Positions 15,510 through 24,084 of a stretch of DNA of 64,000 bases are shown here, one piece after another (the stretch's first letter is position 1; each line of letters starts with the position of its first letter). The position numbers were made by a program, and so were the translations under genes. The notes under the pieces were generated by a model. That model searched no databases. It had not been told where the DNA came from and saw only the letters and a list, made by a program, of their open reading frames with translations. The DNA is from Anabaena sp. FACHB-1237. Lineage in GTDB: Bacteria; Cyanobacteriota; Cyanobacteriia; Cyanobacteriales; Nostocaceae. The stretch lies in NCBI RefSeq assembly GCF_014696225.1, contig NZ_JACJPV010000005.1:1-64000 (forward strand), in the 5' to 3' direction.

Positions 15510-17678
15510 TTAAGCCTTCTTCTTATCTCTTTTCCATCTGGCTTTCACTAACCGAATTTCCTCATAAGTGAAACTTTCGCCTAAATTTTCCCGAATTGGC
15601 GTTAGGGGAATATCCCCTAAAACCTCTAAAATTTGCCAGATTTTTTTCTGGCGTTCTAAAGGTATTAAATTATTTAAGTCTATGGGTTGATTTTTCTCAA
15701 TTAAGTTCTCTATATGATTAACAATTGTACTAGGTTTAAGATGGCGATCGCGGGCGATTTCTTCTATACTAAAACCTTGTTTATATAATTCAAATGTAGT
15801 AATTTCCGTATCAGTGGGAAACTCTACAGAAGAATAATTTAACTGATAATTAGCAGGAATTTGGGAATTTTTATCTTTGACATAATCTTGAATTTCTGCT
15901 AAAAATCTTTCACCATATTGTGATAATTTATGACTACCAACTCCTGACAATTCACCAAATTCTTCTAGGGTTTTAGGCTGCATTTGTGCCATTAATTTTA
16001 AAGTAGAATCTTGAAAGATCATGTAAGGTGGTACATTTTGTTCATCTGCTATTTGTTTGCGCAGCGATCGCAGTCTATAATTAAGAATTTCAGCTTCCGC
16101 AGCTTTACTACTATTATTCTCATCCCAATTAGTTTTTTGTACCACAGGAACAGCAATAGAAACCGTTCTTTGTTTTCGCATTACTTCCCAACTTAAAGCA
16201 TTAAGTTTTAACACAGAATAACCATCAGCAGTTTGTTCTAATAAACCTTGATGTAATAATGATCTGCCTAAAAGTCGCCATTCATCCACAGATTTTTCCT
16301 TACCTATACCATAGGTAGAAAGTTGATCATGACGGTTGAGAATAATTTTTTGATTTTTCGCTCCACGTAACACATCAATAATGTATGATATGCCATATCT
16401 TTCCTTACATCGTGCCACACAAGATAGAAATTTCATCGCGTCAATAGTGCAATCTTGTACAGGTTTAGGATAAAGACAATTATCACAATTACCACAATTT
16501 CCCGGAAATCTTTCGCCAAAATAACCTAATTGAATTGTTCTCCGACAATCTGTACCTTCAGCATAATCTATCACTTGACGTAATTGTTGTTTAGCGATTA
16601 ATTGTTCTTGAGGATCGGGTTTTTGTCCAATAATAAATTCAATAGTTTTCACATCACCATAATTTAAAAATAGTGTACAACGGGAAGGTTCACCATCTCT
16701 ACCAGCAAGTCCAGATTCTTGATAATAACTTTCTAAATTTTTAGGTAAATCATAATGAACTACAAATCTCACATCGGGTTTATTAATTCCCATTCCAAAG
16801 GCAATTGTTGCTACCATAATTCGCACATCATCCCGAATAAACCGAGTTTGATTTTTTGACCTTTCATCATCACTTAAACCAGCATGATAAGGTAAAGCAG
16901 AGATTTTATCATTTTGTAATTTAAAAGTTAATTCATCTACTTTTTTACGAGTTAAACAATAAATAATACCTGAACCTTGATGTTCTCTCACTATTTCTAA
17001 TAAATCATTATAGGGACGTTTACTTTTAGTTTTTACTTCATAATAAAGATTTTGCCGATTAAAACTAGCTAGATGAACTGCCGGATCTTTTAATCCTAAT
17101 TGTCTAATTATATCAGCCTTGACTCTATCCGTTGCGGTGGCTGTTAAAGCAATAGTAGAAACTTGAGGAAACCGCCTTTTTAATAACATTAATTGGCGAT
17201 ATTCTGGACGGAAATCATGACCCCATTCCGAGACACAATGGGCTTCATCAATAGCAAAGTTAGCAATTCCTATTTTTTCTTTAACTACGTCTAAAAGAGG
17301 TAAAAATCTGTCACTAATTAATCTTTCTGGAGCGACATATAATAACTTTATCTTACCATTCATGATCGCTTCTTCACGAGTGCGAACTTGATAAGTATTG
17401 AGACTACTATTCAGAAAAGTGGCAGGAATATTATTATTTCTTAATGCTTCTACCTGGTCTTGCATTAAGGCAATTAAAGGTGATACAACTACAGTTAAAC
17501 CCTGTTTTAATAGTGCTGGTAATTGAAAACATAGAGATTTGCCACCTCCTGTGGGCATAATTACCATTAAATCACGATTTGCTAAGGCATCTTCAATAAT
17601 TTCTCGTTGGCCAGGACGAAAATGATCATAACCAAAGTGATATTTGAGGTGTTTTTCCAGGTCGGGATACTGAAGCAT
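15510..17678 (-). CDS. recQ: ATP-dependent DNA helicase RecQ
   Basis: A 722-residue 3'-5' helicase of recombination and repair. Motif I PTGGGKSLC lies at about 42-50, the DEAH box DEAHCVSEWGHDFRPEY at 144-160, motif IV/V around FGMGINKPDVR at 294-304, and the RecQ zinc-binding cysteines in CRRTIQLGYFGERF and CGNCDNC. An RQC winged-helix region, an HRDC-like region (TLEEFGELSGVGSHKL-YGERFL) and a C-terminal helix-turn-helix segment follow. Motif VI reads QESGLAGRDG: the first arginine of the usual GRAGRDG is leucine 324 (codon CTT at 16707-16709, one base from CGT). That position contacts ATP in RecQ helicases, so activity may be reduced, or the base may be an error. Confidence 0.93.
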   Translation of the reverse strand: MLQYPDLEKHLKYHFGYDHFRPGQREIIEDALANRDLMVIMPTGGGKSLCFQLPALLKQGLTVVVSPLIALMQDQVEALRNNNIPATFLNSSLNTYQVRTREEAIMNGKIKLLYVAPERLISDRFLPLLDVVKEKIGIANFAIDEAHCVSEWGHDFRPEYRQLMLLKRRFPQVSTIALTATATDRVKADIIRQLGLKDPAVHLASFNRQNLYYEVKTKSKRPYNDLLEIVREHQGSGIIYCLTRKKVDELTFKLQNDKISALPYHAGLSDDERSKNQTRFIRDDVRIMVATIAFGMGINKPDVRFVVHYDLPKNLESYYQESGLAGRDGEPSRCTLFLNYGDVKTIEFIIGQKPDPQEQLIAKQQLRQVIDYAEGTDCRRTIQLGYFGERFPGNCGNCDNCLYPKPVQDCTIDAMKFLSCVARCKERYGISYIIDVLRGAKNQKIILNRHDQLSTYGIGKEKSVDEWRLLGRSLLHQGLLEQTADGYSVLKLNALSWEVMRKQRTVSIAVPVVQKTNWDENNSSKAAEAEILNYRLRSLRKQIADEQNVPPYMIFQDSTLKLMAQMQPKTLEEFGELSGVGSHKLSQYGERFLAEIQDYVKDKNSQIPANYQLNYSSVEFPTDTEITTFELYKQGFSIEEIARDRHLKPSTIVNHIENLIEKNQPIDLNNLIPLERQKKIWQILEVLGDIPLTPIRENLGESFTYEEIRLVKARWKRDKKKA

Positions 17679-17984
17679 GGTAAATGACTATAATTTTCCT
17701 GTCTATGTAGTTTATCATTAAGGTATGGCAATGATAACTCATTTTAGGTAATATGTCGTTATTATAAATATTAGCCTCAAGAATTGGCTAATATTTTTGA
17801 TGATTATTTATCAAAATTACCAGGGAGTAAAGATTAGTTTGACTAATATTTGACTCATAAAATATTCAAGATATATATTCAAGATACCGGACTTCTTAAA
17901 GAAGTCCGGTATCTGTCACCTTGAATACTAATAATTGCACTTGTCTATTTATTTAATAGTGGTGGATATATATTATTGTAGTAA
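17679..17984. other. Intergenic with H1 hairpin
   Basis: Spacer between the recQ start and the ftn2 3' end (both minus strand). It contains an H1 hairpin at 17882-17914 and otherwise AT-rich DNA. Confidence 0.5.
17882..17914. terminator. 33-bp hairpin, family H1
   Basis: AGATACCGGACTTC/GAAGTCCGGTATCT perfect palindrome with a 5-base loop, 70 bp beyond the ftn2 stop codon. Confidence 0.6.
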
Positions 17985-20219
17985 TTAATCTACATTACTT
18001 TGAACAACGGACATACCTTGAATAATCCAACTATCTCCTTCACGAATTAAATCATAACGCACCCGTAAATTCTCATCGCTGTTTCTCTGCTTCACACCAT
18101 TTTCATAAAACTCTGTTGATTCTCTTACTTTCGCTTCTACAATTACATTATCTGCACTTTTCTGATTTAATGACTCTACCTCCACACTATGTTCATAAAC
18201 ACGATAGCTATTATTTGCTGCTTCTTCCTTTACTACCCCTTGCCATTTAGTCAAGACTTGCCCCGTTAATATTTTACCTAAACCAGAAGTATCATGATTC
18301 TGTCCTAATGCTTGCGCTTTTGTATTTAACCAGCTTCTCACTACTTGCGTTGCTATTTCATTAGTCAATTCCCTATTTCTCGGTTTCGCTTGAGTGCGAG
18401 GATAAGGTATGTCTATCACAGGTTTATCTAGTGATATTTGCAACTGCTGTCCTTTTAAGTCTACACCAGAAAATAACGTATTTTTAGCCCATCCAAAAGT
18501 TGTGGACAGTAATAATACTGTGACTAATACTCCTGTTAAAAATAAAAATACTATCCATGCTAACCGAGTTTTTGCGTCCAACCTCTGTAACAACCTGTTA
18601 CTACTTTTCCCATAGGCTAAAATAAGTTCTTTACCTTTCTGTAAAAAAGATTTGCGCCGACTGCGGGGACGATGCGCTTTCCCTGTACCTAGTGGGTGTG
18701 ATTTAGTTGTAGGATGATAATAGTTGGTTCTATGATTTACCTTGACTCGCTGAGAAGGTTTTACAGGAATTTCTGAAGTAGTAGATGTATTTTGGTGATG
18801 ATATTCAAATTGTCGTTGATAATGGGGTTCTAAGTTGGTTTGATTACTTCTTTGATAATTGTAATGAGCATAACTCACATCAGGCTGTGGAAAAGACTGA
18901 TGATTAATTACAGACCATTCATCAGTATTTTGGGCATCTGTGGGTAGCGATTCCAAATATGCTTGTACCTGTTGATCTGCAAAATAATCTTTTAAAGCTG
19001 CTTTTTGTTTAACTAAATCTCGAAAATGGGGAAATACTTCCTGTTGTAACCATTGTTCAGTATATAAACACAATCCTGGCAATAAATCAGGCGCGTCCTG
19101 GGATTTTTCCCGAATCACAGCTAAAGCCTCGTATTCTTGACTTAATTCTAAAACACGAGTGGCTTCTTCTGTTTGCCCTAATAATAAAGCACAAAGTGAC
19201 TGCTCCAAATGAACATCTTGACGTTTACCCAACCGTGTTAATAGTTGTTTGGCTTGGCGAATTAATGCTGGTTGACGCTGGACAAAACCCCTAGCAATTA
19301 AAGCATAAACAGCTAAATAGGTGGCTACAGGTGATGGACGTTTACTTTCAGACTCGAATATCTTATGTTGTTCTGCAACAGTTAAATAATGGCGAATTTG
19401 CTGAATAAAGCGGAGAAAATCATCTATATTTAATCCAGAATGATCATTATCCGTACCGTCAATACCACCACGATCTTGAAGAATACTTTGTAATAATTCT
19501 AAACCCTGACTGCGTTCAGCGGTTTGTGTAGTGGGTAATGCTAATAATTCTAAGATGCGATAGGGACGCAGTTTATAAATATCTGCTGTCATTTCTGCTC
19601 TCACAGTGGGGAATAAAGTTTCTTTAGCTAGTAATTCTTCGCCGGTTTCTAAAGATATAGCGGCATTTTCATAGTGTCCTTGTTGCCATTGTTCTCGTCC
19701 TAATTCCAGACAGGCTAACGCTACTGTCAGTATAATATCTGGTAAATCATGATGTTTTTCCAGTTCCCGGACACTGTGATGATGCCCAGTTTTTACGGGG
19801 ACAGAACTAGGTTTTTTAGCCAGATAAGGACGACCTAGTTGTAATACTAACTCATATTCGCCCAACTCCTGGAGAATTAGTAAAGCGCCAACTAATTGAT
19901 CACGAGTAATTTGGATAGTGAGATTGTTAGTGTCCTGATCTGGGGGATGATCAGGATGGGGTTGGTAAATATAAGATAGATAAATTTGATCATAACTTTT
20001 TCGTTGTTGATGATCTGATAATACTCGATAGGCCTTTTCAATAAGCTGTTTACGTGAGTTTATAGCCGCAGACGAATATTCCCGTCTGGGCAATTGGACA
20101 ATGCGATCGCTATAAGCCTGATGCAATTGTTCCTCACTGGCTGCCAACGGTAATCCTAAAATTCGGTAGTAATCGAGAGCAATTCGCACAGCCGACTTCC
20201 CCTGTACTGCGATAGACAT
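17985..20219 (-). CDS. ftn2: Cell division protein Ftn2/ZipN (ARC6 homologue)
   Basis: A 744-residue protein that tethers the FtsZ ring to the inner membrane in cyanobacteria; the plant chloroplast homologue is ARC6. The N-terminus is a J-like domain (DYYRILGLPLAASEEQLHQA, residues 17-36; KAYRVLSDHQQRKSYD). A helical region follows (about 90-430), then a Q/H-rich linker and one membrane helix at about 575-597 (LAWIVFLFLTGVLVTVLLLS). The extracytoplasmic C-terminal IMS/ARC6-like domain (about 640-744) contains VVRSWLNTKAQALG and ENLRVRYDLIREGDSWII. Length and order match the family. It is a single-gene unit. Confidence 0.92.
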   Translation of the reverse strand: MSIAVQGKSAVRIALDYYRILGLPLAASEEQLHQAYSDRIVQLPRREYSSAAINSRKQLIEKAYRVLSDHQQRKSYDQIYLSYIYQPHPDHPPDQDTNNLTIQITRDQLVGALLILQELGEYELVLQLGRPYLAKKPSSVPVKTGHHHSVRELEKHHDLPDIILTVALACLELGREQWQQGHYENAAISLETGEELLAKETLFPTVRAEMTADIYKLRPYRILELLALPTTQTAERSQGLELLQSILQDRGGIDGTDNDHSGLNIDDFLRFIQQIRHYLTVAEQHKIFESESKRPSPVATYLAVYALIARGFVQRQPALIRQAKQLLTRLGKRQDVHLEQSLCALLLGQTEEATRVLELSQEYEALAVIREKSQDAPDLLPGLCLYTEQWLQQEVFPHFRDLVKQKAALKDYFADQQVQAYLESLPTDAQNTDEWSVINHQSFPQPDVSYAHYNYQRSNQTNLEPHYQRQFEYHHQNTSTTSEIPVKPSQRVKVNHRTNYYHPTTKSHPLGTGKAHRPRSRRKSFLQKGKELILAYGKSSNRLLQRLDAKTRLAWIVFLFLTGVLVTVLLLSTTFGWAKNTLFSGVDLKGQQLQISLDKPVIDIPYPRTQAKPRNRELTNEIATQVVRSWLNTKAQALGQNHDTSGLGKILTGQVLTKWQGVVKEEAANNSYRVYEHSVEVESLNQKSADNVIVEAKVRESTEFYENGVKQRNSDENLRVRYDLIREGDSWIIQGMSVVQSNVD

Positions 20220-20488
20220 AATATTACCTAAACAATTCCAGGTTTGTAAACCGTGCCATATTTATGTTTGAGTTGCCACTGTACCATATTTGTAAATACT
20301 AGTAAATAGTGGTGTAAACAGTAGTATATTTATAGCTCAATTGTGGTTAATCTCTGACAGAAATCCACATTTATTAACATGGCTCTAGTTGACGGTTTTT
20401 CACCTAATTTACTTTTTTTTAATCATTGAATCTTATGCAAGTTGATTTTTAGTTGCATATCCTAAAGATAAATAACTACGAAAATAAC

Positions 20489-21400
20489 ATGATTCATCAG
20501 GAAAATCAATCAATAACTCTGAAAATTGCTGTAGTTGGCGATGTTCATGATCAATGGGAAGAAGCAGATGGTTTAGCACTAAAGCATCTAGGTGTAGATT
20601 TGGTGCTGTTTGTGGGGGATTTTGGTAATGAATCAGTATCAGTGGTTCGAGCGATCGCTGCTTTAGATATTCCTAAAGCAGCCGTGATGGGTAATCATGA
20701 TGCTTGGTATACTGCTACCGAATGGGGAAGAAAAAAAGCACCCTATGATAAAACTAAGGAGGATCGAGTACAACAACAATTAGATTTATTAGGTAAATCT
20801 CATGTGGGCTATGGTAAACTAGACTTTCCGGAATGGAATTTAACGGTAGTGGGAGGTCGTCCTTTTACCTGGGGTGGCCATGAATGGAGATTTGCGGATA
20901 TTTGTCAAGAAAGATTCGCTGTAGGATCTTTAGAAGAGTCCGCTATGAGAATCTTTGAAAATGTCAAAAACGCCCAAGGTGACTATATTATCTTTTTAGG
21001 ACATAATGGACCTAGTGGTTTAGGCGAGCGACCAGAAGACCCCTGTGGCAAAGATTGGCCTCCCGTTGGTGGAGATTATGGCGATCCAGATTTAGCTGAA
21101 GCAATATCACTAAGTATCAATGCGTGCCGAAGAATTTCCCTGGTCACTTTTGGACACATGCACCGTCATTTACGCAACACTAAAAGCATTCAAAGACGGG
21201 CTGTATTTAGAAGTCCAGAAGGCATAATCTACTTAAATGCGGCTAATGTACCGCGTATTGTGGAACAAAACGGTGTAAAATTGAGGAATTTTTCCTTAGT
21301 CTTATTAGAAGATGGTCAAGTTACCCAAATATCTTTAGTATGGGTAGATAAGGACTTACAAATAGTCACGGAAGAGCTATTTTATAGATTTTTAAATTAA
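20489..21400 (+). CDS. TIGR04168-type metallophosphoesterase
   Basis: About 303 residues of the calcineurin-like phosphoesterase superfamily, of the cyanobacterial/plant TIGR04168 type. Metal-ligand motifs are GDVHDQW near the N-terminus, FVGDFGNE, MGNHDAW, then LGHNGP and GHMHRHLR. The frame extends to a TTG at 20453, but the ATG at 20489 begins just before the conserved core (SITLKIAVVGDVHD), so I prefer it. The substrate is unknown. An H1 hairpin starts directly at its stop codon. Confidence 0.87.
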   Translation: MIHQENQSITLKIAVVGDVHDQWEEADGLALKHLGVDLVLFVGDFGNESVSVVRAIAALDIPKAAVMGNHDAWYTATEWGRKKAPYDKTKEDRVQQQLDLLGKSHVGYGKLDFPEWNLTVVGGRPFTWGGHEWRFADICQERFAVGSLEESAMRIFENVKNAQGDYIIFLGHNGPSGLGERPEDPCGKDWPPVGGDYGDPDLAEAISLSINACRRISLVTFGHMHRHLRNTKSIQRRAVFRSPEGIIYLNAANVPRIVEQNGVKLRNFSLVLLEDGQVTQISLVWVDKDLQIVTEELFYRFLN

Positions 21401-21433
21401 AGATCCCCGACTTCTTCAAGAAGTCGGGGATCT
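21401..21433. terminator. 33-bp hairpin, family H1
   Basis: AGATCCCCGACTTC/GAAGTCGGGGATCT perfect stem immediately behind the metallophosphoesterase stop. From 21436 a partial element begins (ACTTATGCAAGTGTCACACC) that matches one arm of the element at 35719-35841. Confidence 0.65.
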
Positions 21434-21523
21434 GACTTATGCAAGTGTCACACCAAAAATCTGTTGTAGGGTGCGGTTCTGTGATAAAGAAATTATAAAG
21501 ATTATCAATTTTCTCCTTGAGTG

Positions 21524-21552
21524 GTGACAACCACATAAAGATATGCTATGAT
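21524..21552 (+). promoter_or_regulatory. Putative tRNA-Ser promoter
   Basis: GTGACA and TATGAT separated by 17 bp, about 50 bp upstream of the tRNA 5' end. Confidence 0.55.
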
Positions 21553-21602
21553 ATTATCCGTAGGTTTATGTACTGACAGGTAATTCCATAATTAACTGAC
21601 GT

Positions 21603-21687
21603 GGAGAGGTGGCAGAGTGGTCGAATGCGTCCGACTTGAAATCGGATGAGGCTAAAACCTCCGGGGGTTCGAATCCCCCCCTCTCCG
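21603..21687 (+). tRNA. tRNA-Ser (anticodon UGA)
   Basis: The acceptor stem GGAGAGG pairs with CCTCTCC. The anticodon stem-loop is TCCGA-CTTGAAA-TCGGA with anticodon TGA. A long variable arm (GAGGCTAAAACCTC) typical of serine tRNA and the T arm GGGGG-TTCGAAT-CCCCC are present. The discriminator is G and CCA is not encoded. It ends six bases before the stop codon of pyrE on the opposite strand. Confidence 0.96.
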
Positions 21688-21693
21688 TTGCTT

Positions 21694-22302
21694 TCAACTA
21701 CGCTGATAATGTTGTTGTAAGTCAGTAATTGTGAACAAAGCCTGAAATTTTAACCCCACAGATTCATATAATTCACCTCCCCCTTGCAGTCTGTCAATAA
21801 GGGAAATTACCATGTCTACTTCATAACCTGCATCTTTTAAGCGTTTTACAGCTTTTAGTGCTGATTGTCCTGTGGTAACAACATCTTCTAAAACGACTAT
21901 TTTCGCACCTGGGGCTAAAGTTGGACCTTCAATATAAGCCATTGTACCATGACCTTTAGCTTCTTTACGAATAATCAATGCAGGAAGAGGGCGATTTTCA
22001 TATACCGATACTACACTCACAGCAGAAACAATAGGATCCGCGCCTAAAGTTAAACCTGCCACAGCTTGAGTATTTTCTGGTAACATTGGTAATAATAATC
22101 TTGCTAAAGCTGTAGCACCTTGAGGATCAAGAGTGACTTGTTTACCATTAATATAATAGGAACTACTTTGACCAGAAGAGAGAATAAAATCGCCTTCTTG
22201 ATAAGCAACTTGACAAAATAAATCTAGTAATTTTTGGCGTAAAGTAATTAAATCACTATTAATTGCCCAAATATTGGAAGGTGTAGAAGTAAAATCAGAC
22301 AT
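21694..22302 (-). CDS. pyrE: Orotate phosphoribosyltransferase
   Basis: Converts orotate and PRPP to OMP in pyrimidine synthesis. About 202 residues from the ATG at 22302. The substrate loop region SSGQSSSYYINGKQVTLDPQ lies near the N-terminus, the conserved RKEAKGHGTM loop near the middle, and the PRPP-binding motif VVLEDVVTTGQSALKAV behind it. The frame is open for 33 more codons upstream to 22401, but that extension is cysteine-rich and not family-like. pyrB is elsewhere in the window (30843), so the pathway genes are not clustered. It converges on the tRNA-Ser gene. Confidence 0.93.
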   Translation of the reverse strand: MSDFTSTPSNIWAINSDLITLRQKLLDLFCQVAYQEGDFILSSGQSSSYYINGKQVTLDPQGATALARLLLPMLPENTQAVAGLTLGADPIVSAVSVVSVYENRPLPALIIRKEAKGHGTMAYIEGPTLAPGAKIVVLEDVVTTGQSALKAVKRLKDAGYEVDMVISLIDRLQGGGELYESVGLKFQALFTITDLQQHYQRS

Positions 22303-22767
22303 GAGAAAAACGTTACTGTGATTACTGGGATAATTATGACACAAATTGCATTGTTTTAAAACCAACTGGGTTTCCGTACATTCTATGGAGTTCAACCACA
22401 AGTCAAACTCGATTCTAGACTAAGCTAATGTGCAGCACTCACTGTATAATTAAAAAACCTGAAGTTACAGTAGCACAAGCATCTTGCTTGTATTAATTAT
22501 TCAAGTTAAAGGCACAACAGCTTATTAACCTTTGCTTTTAATGGTGTACCATAAAACCAACGCAAGAGCCATAAATAGCAACTAGGGTGTTATGTTGGTT
22601 GTATATAAATGTATAGGTTATCACTGTCATGTCCTCATTTATTGATAATTATAAAGATTGATAAAGACTCAAAATCATTTATTAACATAAAATATAACAA
22701 AATACTATTGATAGTTAAGTTATAATGAAGAATAAAGAATTTGAGCCTCTACCAAAGATTGTATACT
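22303..22767. other. Intergenic with R2 element
   Basis: Between pyrE and manC (both minus strand). It contains one full R2 copy; the rest is AT-rich with no recognised signal. Confidence 0.5.
22421..22524 (+). repeat. R2 MITE-like element
   Basis: A 104-bp element with imperfect ends TAAGCTAATGTGC/GCACAACAGCTTA, flanked by TA, and a central AAGCATCTTGCTTG palindrome. Other copies: 28649, 35424, 50917, 56885 (truncated), 60529, 61496 (expanded), 63568 (degenerate), 63748. Confidence 0.85.
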
Positions 22768-23832
22768 TTATAATAGATTAGTAAATCTACTATCAGTTTG
22801 CAGGATTTTTAACACTTGTTTAATATCCTGAGTGCGGTGTTTATTAACTACCAGGGTGACATGGCGATCGCGCACAATTACCACATCTTCTAAACCAATG
22901 GTGACAATAACATCATCTGGATCAGAAGCATAAACGATAGCACCTTGAGTATCTAAATTTATATGGGTAGCCAATTCTACATTAGCTTGATCTTCCTGTT
23001 TGAGCAAGCGCTCAATAGCATTCCAATCACCAAGATCATCCCATGCAAAGGAAACTGGTAAAACATAAGCTAAACTAGTTTTTTCCATGAGTGCATAATC
23101 TATACTTTTTTTAGGTAATTGGGGATAAATATCCACACCAAATTGTTCTAAAGGTGTAATAATTTCTGGAGCATGGAGGTAGAGTTGTTCTAACACTACA
23201 CCAGCACGAAAGACGAACATCCCAGCATTCCAGCTAAAACGTCCCGTTGATAAAAAAGTAGTGGCGGTTTCCCGATCCGGCTTTTCAGTAAAACGGTGGA
23301 CATGATAGGCTGGTAAGTCATTAAAAACACCAATGTTTTCGCCTTGTTCAATATAACCATAACCAGTGGAGGGAAAATTCGGTTTGATCCCCAAAGTGAC
23401 AATTGCTGGTTTGCTAGTAGCTAAAGCGATCGCAGCATGGATAGTATTTACAAATACATCTTGATCCGCGATCCAATGATCAGCAGGAAAGAAACCAATA
23501 ATAGCATCATCACCATAACGCTTTTTAATTTCCAAAGTAGTCCAAGCGACGGCCGCTGCGGTATCTCTTCCCTGGGGTTCGATTAATAAATTAGATTCTG
23601 GTAAATTAGGAAGTTGTTCTTGTACACCTTGGGCGATCGCACTAGCGGTAACTACCCAAAGACGATCCCAGCCTCCAGCTAACTCTAATAATCTTGCGGC
23701 AGTGCCTTGAAGTAAACTATTAGGAGTACCATCAAGGCTTAAGAACTGTTTAGGGCGATTTAATCTACTTAGAGGCCAAAAACGTTCACCTTTACCGCCA
23801 GCGAGAATTACGGGAAAAAATAAATTATTCAT
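22768..23832 (-). CDS. manC: Mannose-1-phosphate guanylyltransferase
   Basis: Makes GDP-mannose from mannose 1-phosphate and GTP for polysaccharide synthesis. It is 354 residues, a single-domain type without the phosphomannose-isomerase half. The nucleotidyltransferase signature VILAGGKGERFWPLSR is at residues 8-23, RPKQFLSL follows, and PADHWI, GIKPNFPSTGYGYIE and FTEKPD are in order; F-WNAGMFVFR is further on. It is divergent from an LCP-type cell-wall gene, which fits a shared theme of envelope polymer synthesis, though co-regulation is inference. Confidence 0.93.
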   Translation of the reverse strand: MNNLFFPVILAGGKGERFWPLSRLNRPKQFLSLDGTPNSLLQGTAARLLELAGGWDRLWVVTASAIAQGVQEQLPNLPESNLLIEPQGRDTAAAVAWTTLEIKKRYGDDAIIGFFPADHWIADQDVFVNTIHAAIALATSKPAIVTLGIKPNFPSTGYGYIEQGENIGVFNDLPAYHVHRFTEKPDRETATTFLSTGRFSWNAGMFVFRAGVVLEQLYLHAPEIITPLEQFGVDIYPQLPKKSIDYALMEKTSLAYVLPVSFAWDDLGDWNAIERLLKQEDQANVELATHINLDTQGAIVYASDPDDVIVTIGLEDVVIVRDRHVTLVVNKHRTQDIKQVLKILQTDSRFTNLL

Positions 23833-23866
23833 ATTGTCACAGCTATCAACAACAATCTAGTGTATA

Positions 23867-23894
23867 GGGAGTTGGGAGTTGGGAGTTGGGAGTT
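23867..23894 (+). repeat. STRR, heptamer GGGAGTT x4
   Basis: Four perfect GGGAGTT copies in the spacer between manC and the LCP gene. Confidence 0.85.
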
Positions 23895-24084
23895 GGATAT
23901 AAGTGTTAATTTAACGTAAAAACCATAACCAGCTATGGGAATTAATTCCCTGTCTAATGGGAATGATAGCCTAACCATAGCGCCTCCCAACTTCGCACTT
24001 CGCACTCTTCTGACTCCCAGATTTATTTACGTGGTTAAGTGGGGAAAAATTGTGATTAAACCAGTTCCATTGTCCGATAATCCA

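Noticed and set aside
23935-24084. Longer N-terminus of the LCP protein
   Set aside because: Built from STRR-type DNA (CTTCGCACTTCGCACTC); probably leader sequence in an accidental open frame.
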